A stretch of 64,000 nucleotides of DNA from Amphibalanus amphitrite (taxonomy: Eukaryota > Arthropoda > Thecostraca > Balanomorpha > Balanidae), in assembly GCF_019059575.1 (NCBI RefSeq), contig NW_024882033.1, forward strand, positions 124,001 through 188,000, in the 5' to 3' direction. The notes below the pieces were generated by a model. It saw only the letters and a list, made by a program, of their open reading frames with translations. It was not told where the DNA came from and made no database searches. This document shows, piece by piece, positions 55,701 through 64,000 of the stretch (positions within the stretch are counted from its first letter, which is position 1; each line of letters begins with the position of its first letter). The position numbers and the translations under genes were made by a program.

Positions 55701-58700
55701 GGCGATCAGCTGATCGTAGTCTCGCCTCGTGTCGTAAAGTCTCGAGAAGCTTCGCTGTGCGCCGCATAAATCATTCGCTTCATTCGTTCCCTGGCACGTG
55801 TCTCGTTGCCTGTTTCGTTATTCGCTCGTTCGTTCTCGTTTGAACTCGGTTTGAACGGAATAGAAGGGAAAGCAAGAGAAGATCGTTTGTGTGTGTTGAA
55901 TTCATTACATGGTGCCGAAACACGGGGAAGATCATTGAACTGCCGAAGATCGTTCGTTTTGTTGATTTTTTTGTGACTGATTATGGCGGACCTCGTCAAG
56001 CTCAAACGCTCCAGAGCCTCTTGTAGAAGCTGGCTACAGAGGGAGGTTACCAAGCTCCAGAGCTTGCTGGATGACAAGGAGCCAGATTTGTTTGTTGTCG
56101 AGCGAGCAGTGAGTGAGCTTCAAAAGAGGCTTGACAGTTGGGACGCAGCGCAGGAGGCAGTTGAGCTCGAACTCGGTGAGGCAGAGTTGCAAGATGACAT
56201 TGTAGCTGCTGGTGAGTTCAGAGACAGCTGTGTGGCGGTGAAAGACAGAGCGGCCCGCCTACGTCTGACTGGGTTGGGCCAAGCTGCACCACCGCAGAGT
56301 GATTGCTCTCAGCTGAGCCAGTGTATCAAGCTGCCGAAACTGGATCTTCCCAGATTCTCAGGTAATGTGACTTCTTGGCCTGAGTTTTGGGAGTCATTCA
56401 CGGCCTCTGTGCACAACTCTGATCTCCCTGAGATATCAAAGCTAACGTACCTGAGATCTCTGCTATCTGGTGATGCCAAGCGATGTATCGAAGGCTTACC
56501 CCTGACCAGTGCAAATTATTCAGTTGCCTGTGAGCTTCTGAAAGCACGATTCGGAAGAACAGAACAGATAGTGTTTGCACATGTTCAAAGTCTCTTGGCA
56601 TTTGGAAGTGCTGACTGTTCTGACCTGAGAAGGCTGCAGGATAAGCTGCTAGTGCATGTCCGCAGTCTCGAAGGACTTGGTTATGGTGGGGACAAGTATG
56701 GACTGTTCCTCACCCCACTGATCTTGTCCAAGCTGCCTGCTGGTGTTCGACTTGAGTGGGCAAGAGAAGGAGCAGGAAAGGAGGCTGACCTCAGCTACCT
56801 GCTGGAGTTCCTGTCGAAGGAGGTGGACCGCCGTGAGCGGTCTGGAGCTCTGGCTGGTCCGGACGCTGGACCATCTCAAAAGGAGCAGAGGCTGCAGCGC
56901 TTCAAGAGACGCCAGCCGTCAGCAGCTGCTCTTCAGGCTGTGGCCGAAAGCTGCGGCTTCTGTGCAGGACCACACCCAGCAGGGAAGTGTTCCAGCATGG
57001 ACTCAATGACCGTGAGTGACCGCCATCAGCGGATAAAGGCCGCTGGCCTTTGTTTCATTTGCTTGAAAAGAGGTCATGTTGCCAAAACTTGTTCTGCTCG
57101 GTGTTCAGTGTGCCAAGGGAGGCATCATAAACTTGTGTGCTTCAGAGAACATGGTGTCGCTACCCCTGTGAACTGTGATAAGGCTCAAGCTGACAGTGTG
57201 GGGGCCAAGGATGCAGTGGCGATAGGAGCCTCTCTGTCATGTGTTCTGGGGAAGGAGTGTACCGTGCTGCCCACAGCATGTGTGGTGGTACACGGCTCCA
57301 ATGGGCCTGTGGAGGCCACTGTTCTTTTTGACAGTGGCTCGGACAAGAGCTATGTGAGCTCATCCCTAGTGCGGAAAGTAGGAGCCAAGTGGGTGGGTTC
57401 CCAAGATAGTTCTTATGTGGCGTTTGGGGGTGGAAAATCTGGTGCCTGTAGCCGTGATGTGTACGAACTTAGGCTGACAGGGGCAATGACTACTGGTTCT
57501 GCCATGCACCAGGTGACCGCGATGGAGGTTCCCATTTTGTGTGCGCCGCTACAGCGACCGAAGGTTCCCCTTCATGTACTGGAATTCTTCAGTGGTTTGG
57601 AGCTGGCGGACAGCTATGGTTCTGACCGCCAGGTGTCTGTGGACATACTGATAGGTTTGGATCAGTTCTGGGCACTGACAGTTCCAGGTCGAGTGCAGAA
57701 CGCTGGGGGGCTTGTGGCCCAGCTGAGCGTGTTCGGGTGGGTTCTGTCGGGTCTGGTGCAGGGAAGCGGCTGCACAGTGGGCTGCCAACTGCTCACACTG
57801 GGGGATCTGCATGAGTCAGTGGTGAGGAATCTGTGGTCTCTCGAGGGTATAGGTATTAGTCAGGATGAAAGCACTGATTCGACTGTCCTGACTGACTTTG
57901 ACGACTCTGTGCGCATGGTGGATGGCCGGTACGAGGTGAAGCTGCCGTGGAAGGAGGGTGCCGCCTCCGACCTCATGGACAACCGAGAGGCAGCTGAGGC
58001 GCGCTTGTCTGGACTGGTTCGTAAACTGGACAAGGAGCCCGACCTGCGAGAGAGGTACAATGCCGCTCTCCGTGAGATGGAGGACGCAGGGATTGTTGTC
58101 GAGGTTCCTGCAGAGGAGCTAGTTAGTCCGTACCCGACTTTCTATCTGCCACATAGGCCTGTGGTCAGAGAGAGCAGTACAACGACGAAGGTTAGACCTG
58201 TTTTCGATGCTTCTGCGCGCGGACCAAACGGTGTGTCACTAAATGACTGTTTAGATGTAGGGCCTTGTTTGCTGCCGAACTTAGTCGAGGTACTCCTTAG
58301 ATTTAGACGATGGCCTGTCGCGGTTACCGCAGATGTGACAAAGGCGTTTCTTCAGATTAGACTGAGCAGAGAGGACCAGGACTCTCACAGGTTTTTGTGG
58401 GCGTGTGGGGATCAGACGCGAGTGATGCGGTCCCAGAGGGTGATGTTCGGAGTGTGTAGCTCGCCGTTCCTACTGAACGCGACCATTCGTTACCACTTGT
58501 CGCAGTACCCGGACTCCCCACTCATTACCGAGATGAGGGAGAATTTCTACGTGGACGATTTCTTGTCGGGAGCCAACTCAGAGGAGGAGGCCAGGGCTTT
58601 GTTGTCTCAGGCACAATCCGTGATGACAGAAGCTGGCATGGCACTGACCAAGTGTCAGTCGAACAGCTGTGTGCTCTTTGACAAGGCACACTCTGCCTCA

Positions 58701-61700
58701 ATCAGTGGAGAGGGAGAGAGCGTGAAGGTGTTGGGAGTCACGTGGCTTCCAAACGAGGATGTTTTCTCCTTCCAGGGTGTGACGCTCCCATCGAATATTG
58801 TGCCGACAAAGAGAGTCGTGCTGAGTGTTATGGCTCGTCTCTTCGATCCGATGGGATTTCTCACGCCGTTTGTGATGACGTCTAAATGCCTGTTCCAGGA
58901 ACTGTGGCAGATGGGGCTGCAGTGGGATGACCCTCTGCCTGCTGAGAGCGCTGAGGTCTTCGGCCTGTGGCTGGAGGGCCTGGAGATCCTAAAGGACCTC
59001 CACTTTCCGCGCCGCTACTCGGAGAGGGCGTGGCAGAGCTCAGATGCCGTCGAACTTCACGCCTTCAGCGACGCCTCACCCAAAGGGTATGGTGCGGCAG
59101 TCTACCTCCGCGTTCTCCAGCCCGATGGTGCGTACACTGTGTCGCTGGTCATGGCGAAGGGTCGTGTCGCTCCTCTCAAGCAGATAAGTCTGCCGAGATT
59201 GGAGCTGCTGGGTTGTATGCTCGCTGCTCGGCTGGTTGTCTTTGTGAGGAAGGCACTCCGCCTGTCTGACGTCACTCCGTGCCTCTGCTGGAGTGACTCG
59301 ATGATAGCCTTAGCATGGATCAGAGCCAGTCCACGGAAGTGGAAACAGTTTGTGGCAAATCGAGTCGAAGAAATTCAGGCGCTGACTAGCCCGTCGAGCT
59401 GGTCGCATGTGCCCAGTGCTGATAACCCCGCAGACCTGACCACCAGGGGGCTGTCTGCACAGGAGTTGGTGACCTCTCGTCTGTGGAGGTCGGGCCCGGT
59501 CTGGCTGTCTGAGCAAGCTGGACGGCCTGTCGTATCTGACGAGCCAAACGCACCCGACAGAGCTGACTCTGAAGCAGCTGCCGAGGAGGTCGCAGTTGCT
59601 CTCACCACGACATTGTCTGTTACAGAGAGCCCGCTGGACTTCGAGCGGTACAGCTCTCTTTCACGTGCTGTGCGAGTGCTTGGCTGGGTGCGGCGTTTCA
59701 TCTACAATGCGCGCCGCGCTAGTGGGACGCGCGGTCGGAGGACGAGACAGTCTACTGCGAGCTGTCTCCGAGGTGAGCTGACGTCTGAGGAACTCTCGGA
59801 GGCCAGGCGACAGCTATGGGCGCTGACACAGCGGGACGCCTACCCTGAGGAGGTGAGAGCTTTACAGTCGGGACGGCCTGTCCCCAAGGGTTCACCGCTG
59901 TGCCGTCTGAACCCCTTTGTGGGTGACGACGGACTTGTTCGAGTGAGAACCAGGCTGCAGTTGGCAGACCTGTCTGATGATGAGGTTCATCCTGTGCTGC
60001 TTCCGAGCTGTCATGTGTGTGAGCTTCTCGTGCGTGAGCAACACTTGCTGATGAAGCATGCCGGAGTTCCGACTCTGGTCACTGCTTTAAGAGGCTCGTT
60101 TTGGATCGTTGGTGTCAGACGGCTGTTGTTGTTGTTGTTGACTCCCCACGTAGCGGTCGCTACGTAGCCTCCCGGCTCTGGAGGTACCTGGCGGCGGCCC
60201 CCAGGGCCGCCACCACGCCGCTGCTCCGGACCTCCTCCTCCCTCGGGTATATGTTGCCTAGGTGTCGTAGGCGTAGTCGCATCAGTGCTGGGCAGCGTAG
60301 CAGGATGTGTTCTGGCGTGTCCGCCTCCCCCTCGCCACAGCAGCGGCAGCCGGCCGCCCGGCACGCCAGCGAGTTACACTGTGCGCAGTCCCGGCCGGGG
60401 TTCCTGCCGATCCGATGCAGGTACTGCGCAGATCCCGACCAGTGACCAGCGCGCAGTTGGTGCACATCAACCGCCACCTCGCGTGGTGTAGTGCTGGGTA
60501 GCGGTGCGGGTAGGTGGCCGTCCATCAGCCGCCTGTACCAGCCGTCCGGCCAGTTGTTGGTCGCCTCCTTTCTGGCGATCCGGGACGCCGCACGGTACAC
60601 TGTGCGGACGTCGACCGGGACTCCCTGCTGTGGGAGGGCGGCGGCTTCCTTGGCGATGGCGTCCACCCGCTCATTTCCTTCCAGCTCGCAGTGGGACGGC
60701 ACCCATTGCAGGTGGACTCTTCGGTCCCCATCAGCCACCAGTGCCGCCATGTGCTCCCAGATGGCGGCACCTAGAGGGGACGTCTGGGCCGCTGGTCCTC
60801 CCCTCAGCGTCGCAAGTGACGCCTGTGAGTCGGAGCATATGATTATATCCTGCTCGAGGGGTGGGTGCTCCAGGAGATGTTGTACTGCCGTCTTCAGCGC
60901 CACCATCTCAGCCCGGTAGCTAGAGCATATTTTCCCCGCCGCCTCTCGCAGAACTTCAGTCGTTCCGTCTGGGTGCTCGATGAGGACCCCGGCGCCGCCA
61001 TCCGTCACTCCGCCGGTCGCCGACCCGTCGGTCCAAGCCCACGTCGCACACTGGGGGAGCGCTCCCAAGCACGCCTCCGCAGCGCTTCTCCTCATCGACG
61101 CGGTCGCTCCGACCGGGAGCGGGCCGACGTCCAGGCGGATCGACACGTTTTCCGTCGCTGTCCACGGGGGCGGTCTCGTGGCTAGGCGAGCTTCGACGGG
61201 CGACTCCACGCCCGCGCGGTCCCACACCGCTCTCCCGCGGTCTCTCCATCCGGTCACGGACTTGAGACGCGGCACGGGGGCCGCTACTGCTACGGCGTGC
61301 AGCGGATCCTCCGGCGGTAGAGAGTGCGCTTTCGCCAGCAGGCGTGCTGCCAGCGCATCCCTCCTCGCCGCCATCGGCACGACGCCCGCCTCTGCTCTCA
61401 CAGCGTGTCTCGGGGTGGAGATCGGACAGCCGGTGATGGTGCGTGCCGCCGCCAACATCTCCACTTCCAAGACGCCGAGATGCGTTGTCGCAGCCGCAGG
61501 CAGCCACGCCGCCGCCGCGTGTTCTATGGCGCCGCGGACGTATCCGTTAGCTACCGTCCGGAGGAGCCTCTCGCCGAGCCCCCACGACCTTCCGGTGAGC
61601 TGTCTGAGTTGGTTCCAGAGGGGGGGGCGCTGTGGCGTCGTGACGGCGCTGTACGTCGTCTCGGAGGTCGGCCGCCCTCGCGTCGCACGCGTCGGCGGCG

Positions 61701-63354
61701 CGCTGCCATTCAGGTGCGTATGCTCGGTGTCAGACGGCTCGCGAAAAGGGTGAAACGTCAGTGTGTCTCGTGCCAGAAGCAGGACGCTCGGTCCTGCAAC
61801 GCGCCTGTGGCGCCTCTGCCCCGATCGCGAGTGACGCAGGCTCCGCCATTCGCTGTGACGGGGCTCGACTTTGCTGGGCCGGTGTTTTGTCTCGACCAGC
61901 CCCGTAAAAAACTGTACATCTGTCTGTTCACGTGTGCAGTAACTCGTGCTGTCCATTTAGAGCTGATGGATTCGATGTCGCTCTCTGACTTTCTCTTGGC
62001 TCTGAGGCGGTTCGCAGCTCGGAGAGGGATGCCGTCAGAGATATTTTCGGACAATGCCGCCACTCTGAAGGGTGCAGACAGCTACCTTCAGGCTCAGCTC
62101 GGTCACCTCGCTCCTGTTTGGCGGTACATCGCTCCACAGTCGCCTTGGTGGGGTGGCTGGTGGGAGCGTCTCGTTCGGACGGTCAAGTCGGGACTAAAGA
62201 AGTCCCTTGGCAGGCGCTGCCTGGGTAAGACAGAGCTCGAGACTTTGTTGCTAGAAATCGAATCGTGTGTCAATTCGCGTCCTCTCATGTACTCTGGTGA
62301 TGACGCTGACTCGTCGTCTCCGCTCACACCCAGTCACTTCCTGATCGGACGTGCCTCGGGATTCCAGTCCGAGCCGGTGGAGCAGCCGACCGGAGTGTCA
62401 CGTGACTCGCTCTCGATTCGTGCCAGGCTCCGGAGAGAGCGTCTGGATCGGTTCTGGGACATCTGGTCGGCAGAGTATTTGCGGCAGCTTCCGGTGACGG
62501 TCCGTAAGTTCCGTCAGCAGGGACAGTTGAAGGTCGGATCAGTAGCTCTGATCAGAGGGGATAACGTTCCCAGGCTGATGTGGCCGCTGGGCGTGGTTAC
62601 CCGGCTACACCCGGGGTCTGACGGGGTTGTGCGTGCGGTGGACCTCCGTACGGCCAAGGGTGTCCGTACAAGAGCCGTACAGAGGCTCCATGATCTAGAG
62701 GTGTAGGTAGGTAGGGCGCGCGCGATCGAGCTCTGTGACTGTGTTCGTGTGTATCAGTGATCATAGTTAGTGATCGTTTAGTGATAAGCTGTGTTGCATA
62801 TCGAGTGTACTTGGGTTGGAGTGGCATGTATCCAACAGGGGTTGCCTACTCCAACAGGGGGGAAGATGTTGTTAATTATTTCCCCGTCGGGCGGGCGCTA
62901 AGTACTAAGTGCGCTCGTCGCAGTGTGCGGTGCGCGGGCGATCAGCTGATCGTAGTCTCGCCTCGTGTCGTAAAGTCTCGAGAAGCTTCGCTGTGCGCCG
63001 CATAAGTAATCATTCGCTTCATTCGTTCCCTGGCACGTGTCTCGTTGCCTGTTTCGTTATTCGCTCGTTCGTTCTCGTTTGAACTCGGTTTGAACGGAAT
63101 AGAAGGGAAAGCAAGAGAAGATCGTTTGTGTGTGTTGAATTCATTACAATGGCAGCTGGAAATATGGCGGCTGTTTACCGCCTACGAGTGCCCAAAGGGC
63201 GATACTCACATGTCTCCCGGGTCGGCGGTCGGGTCAAACCGATCCACTGAGCGCAGCATGGCCGGTTTCAGCACGTAACCGCAGCCACCGTTCCGCCGAA
63301 ACATACCCTGGTTGTAGCTGGTCGGCTTACCAGGCGTCTGGTAGTTGAGCGCGA
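52776..63354 (-). CDS. Phosphoinositide phospholipase C, C-terminal part (Y-domain end and C2 domain)
   Basis: Four exons are visible on the minus strand: 63354-63210, 53836-53676, 53331-53182 and 52864-52776 (stop TGA at 52778-52776). All junction codons close properly. The first encodes the end of the catalytic Y barrel (VALNYQTPG ... [16 protein letters not shown]). The next three encode the C2 domain: [47 protein letters not shown], ending [12 protein letters not shown] ... [12 protein letters not shown]. The enzyme cleaves PIP2 to IP3 and diacylglycerol at the membrane. Ending right after C2 suits a delta-type PLC, but a PLC-like inactive protein cannot be excluded because the X domain is outside the window. 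The 9.4-kb intron between the first two exons holds a BEL/Pao retrotransposon. A Ser/Pro-rich minus-strand frame at about 63700-63900 might be a further upstream exon. Confidence 0.85.
54753..55022. repeat. 60-bp minisatellite in the PLC intron
   Basis: The unit GATACCAGGACTGACCGGCT...GGCAGGTACCAGGACATTAT...CCACCAGGACTGGATA repeats with an exact 60-bp period: three near-identical full units, then shortened ones to 55022. CAGGACTG and TACCAGGA recur inside each unit, showing an older, shorter period. Because 60 is divisible by three, open frames pass through on both strands. Confidence 0.95.
55631..55909 (+). repeat. 5' LTR of the BEL/Pao element (279 bp)
   Basis: It begins TGTTGTTAATTATTTCCCCG and ends GAATTCATTACA. 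It matches the 3' LTR except that three bases (GTA) present there after GCCGCATAA are absent here. Confidence 0.95.
55910..55921 (+). other. Primer binding site of the BEL/Pao element
   Basis: TGGTGCCGAAAC starts directly after the left LTR. The leading TGG pairs with the CCA end of a primer tRNA. The tRNA species was not determined. Confidence 0.7.
55983..60167 (+). pseudogene. BEL/Pao Gag-Pol reading frame, cut off by a nested insertion
   Basis: The frame has 1394 codons. In order it shows an N-terminal helical region; a BEL-type Gag domain of the DUF1759 kind ([15 protein letters not shown], about 122-260); CCHC-like zinc knuckles ([14 protein letters not shown], about 358); an aspartic protease ([11 protein letters not shown], about 448); reverse transcriptase with YVDDFLSG (about 856); RNase H / peptidase-A17-type region with [10 protein letters not shown] (about 1028); and the start of the integrase zinc-binding region (HLLMKH). 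From 60125 the frame reads into antisense DNA of the inserted element and stops. Apart from this break it is open, consistent with a young copy. The protein as encoded lacks the integrase core. Confidence 0.93.
60125..61725 (-). mobile_element. 5'-truncated non-LTR retrotransposon nested in the BEL/Pao integrase
   Basis: It is flanked by a 14-bp target duplication, GGTGTCAGACGGCT, at 60111-60124 and 61726-61739. On its own (minus) strand the element ends in a short (CAA)n tail (GTTGTTGTTGTTG on the plus strand at 60125). Its left half is missing, the normal result of incomplete target-primed reverse transcription. Related decayed pieces lie at 18.1-18.8 kb. Confidence 0.9.
60160..61725 (-). 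pseudogene. Non-LTR retrotransposon ORF2, C-terminal part with RNase H
   Basis: The minus-strand frame is open across the element and on into antisense host-element sequence. The visible part starts after the RT core ([20 protein letters not shown]). An RNase H domain follows: WTDGSATGG (Asp), YRAEMVAL (Glu), CSDSQAS (Asp) and [11 protein letters not shown] (Asp). A Cys-rich C-terminus ([14 protein letters not shown] ... HILLRCP) and a stop at 60160 complete it. The layout fits the Jockey/R1/I-like superclade; the precise clade is not assigned. Endonuclease and most of the RT are absent, so it is dead despite the open frame. Confidence 0.88.
61740..62706 (+). pseudogene. BEL/Pao integrase core and C-terminal domain, separated part
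   Basis: This is the remainder of the BEL/Pao polyprotein after the nested element. It has the second half of the zinc-binding region (CVSCQK), then the DDE core: [10 protein letters not shown] (Asp), [11 protein letters not shown] (Asp) and [10 protein letters not shown] (Glu). The C-terminal DUF5641-like domain follows ([14 protein letters not shown] ... [12 protein letters not shown]). The stop at 62704-62706 is followed by a short untranslated region before the purine tract and right LTR. It lacks its own start and cannot be made with Gag-Pol in this copy. Confidence 0.92.
62856..62866 (+). other. Polypurine tract of the BEL/Pao element
   Basis: AGGGGGGAAGA immediately precedes the right LTR. 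A related CCAACAGGGG phrase occurs 20 bp upstream. Confidence 0.75.
62867..63148 (+). repeat. 3' LTR of the BEL/Pao element (282 bp)
   Basis: It begins TGTTGTTAATTATTTCCCCG and ends TTCATTACA, followed by the target duplication ATGGC. It is 3 bp longer than the 5' LTR. Confidence 0.95.
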
Positions 63355-64000
63355 CTGGGGAGAGAGGTAGGGTGAGGCGAGCCCAGAGGATAGAAAAAAT
63401 GATCTTTGACGCACTGTATTCGATTATTTCACTGTTAGACATAGCGTTAAAGAGTAACGCCACGCACTTCCGATTAGCCAGTCTGAAAACTGTGCCGGAA
63501 ATATGATGAAATAATGTGGACATCTTCGAGCATAAGTGCCTCGTAAATAAAACACATTCACGAGTGCATGATGACCGATAAATGTCAATATCCAAGTATT
63601 CAGTCCATAAAATAAATCAGTCGCCCCCACAAAATCAGTCCTGACACATTTCAACGCCATCGCCACTGAAGACGACAGAGCCACATCAATAACGGCCCCG
63701 GATGAAATACGAGGGGAAGTGTGTTCCTCTTGGCTGCGGTCAACCGGCTCCATCTCATAGATCAGTGTCATCGAGCTGCCCGCCGTGAAATACTCCCTGG
63801 AGGGGGATCGGAGCCGGCTGGGACCGGGTGACGGCTGGGGCGGGGTCCGAGATGGAACAGAGGAGTGAGGACTGTTACTGAGTGATGGGACGAACGGCAA
63901 AGGGGCTGAGATTGAGACCGTGCAGGTGGCGGGCCGGAATTTATAGGGATGACAGCCGACAGGGCTGGGTGAGTGACGCGATCGGAGCTAACAATAGACC
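63355..64000. other. PLC intron and window edge
   Basis: Upstream (minus-strand) intron of the PLC gene. A Pro/Ser-rich minus-strand frame at about 63700-63900 (SPSREYFTAGSSMTLIYEME) with an acceptor-like CTCAATCTCAG could be an X-Y linker exon, but no donor fits well. Confidence 0.3.

Larger units (their letters stand above)
55631..63148 (+). mobile_element. BEL/Pao LTR retrotransposon, 7.5 kb including a nested insertion
   Basis: LTRs are at 55631-55909 and 62867-63148, starting TGTTG and ending TTACA. The 5-bp target duplication ATGGC lies at 55626-55630 and 63149-63153. A primer binding site follows the left LTR and a purine tract precedes the right one. The LTRs appear identical except for a 3-bp indel, so insertion was recent. 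The internal region encodes Gag, protease, RT, RNase H and integrase of BEL/Pao type. Integrase is interrupted by a nested non-LTR element (60125-61725). The element sits in an intron of the PLC gene in antisense orientation. Confidence 0.95.

Noticed and set aside
61324-61739. Plus-strand frame joining antisense non-LTR DNA to the BEL/Pao integrase
   Set aside because: The first 416 bases are antisense to the nested element; only the part from 61740 is integrase.
1-64000. tRNA, rRNA, CRISPR array or hammerhead-type ribozyme
   Set aside because: No GTTCRANYC box in a cloverleaf context, no rRNA blocks and no spaced direct repeats were seen. CTGATGAG at about 43950 and elsewhere lacks the paired stem and GAAA core.

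Overview
The window is nuclear DNA of an animal, most likely an arthropod. Coding exons are GC-rich and split by GT-AG introns. The genes are clear metazoan orthologues: V-ATPase subunit c, the nucleolar protein RBM28, a myosin light chain kinase, a phosphoinositide phospholipase C, and a Ly6 protein resembling insect 'crimpled'. The introns are loaded with MITEs, a BEL/Pao retrotransposon and a mariner remnant. A crustacean is my best guess, from overall texture only. There is no operon, CRISPR array, rRNA or recognisable tRNA.

Layout. 0.5-0.66 kb: one exon of a minus-strand Ly6/UPAR gene. 0.7-7.9 kb: AT-rich non-coding DNA with two MITEs. 7.9-15 kb: a complete three-exon V-ATPase proteolipid gene (+) whose introns hold at least five repeats, including a gap-free 148-bp-arm palindrome. 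15-21.5 kb: gene-poor, with decayed non-LTR retrotransposon pieces and two MITEs. 21.6-30.2 kb: a complete ten-exon RBM28 gene (+, 789 aa). 30.8-31.5 kb: an unrecognised intronless membrane-protein ORF. 31.5-40 kb: mostly repeats. 40.5-50.6 kb: a myosin light chain kinase gene (+) that I assemble into eight exons with all phases agreeing (1069 aa). 52.8-63.4 kb: the 3' half of a minus-strand phospholipase C gene, convergent with the kinase. Its 9.4-kb intron contains a young BEL/Pao LTR element, itself broken by a nested non-LTR element.

The most unusual content is non-coding. (1) A 1.2-kb TTAA-flanked repeat family is present three times nearly intact. It is packed with GGTCA/TGACC nuclear-receptor half-sites, including a perfect DR1 conserved in all copies. 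(2) A second TTAA-flanked family occurs three times, and its boundary TTAA adjoins an end of the first family at two loci. (3) Three MITE types have TIRs built on GTGGGG followed by short repeated phrases that recur inside the elements. (4) In the kinase gene, two successive 3' splice sites are themselves tandemly duplicated (31 bp and 48 bp units).

The genes do not form one pathway. They are housekeeping functions (vacuolar acidification, ribosome biogenesis) and signalling functions (Ca2+/calmodulin-type kinase, PIP2 hydrolysis) that are neighbours by position only. Exon boundaries were assigned by hand from splice consensus, reading frame and family similarity. They have not been checked against transcripts.
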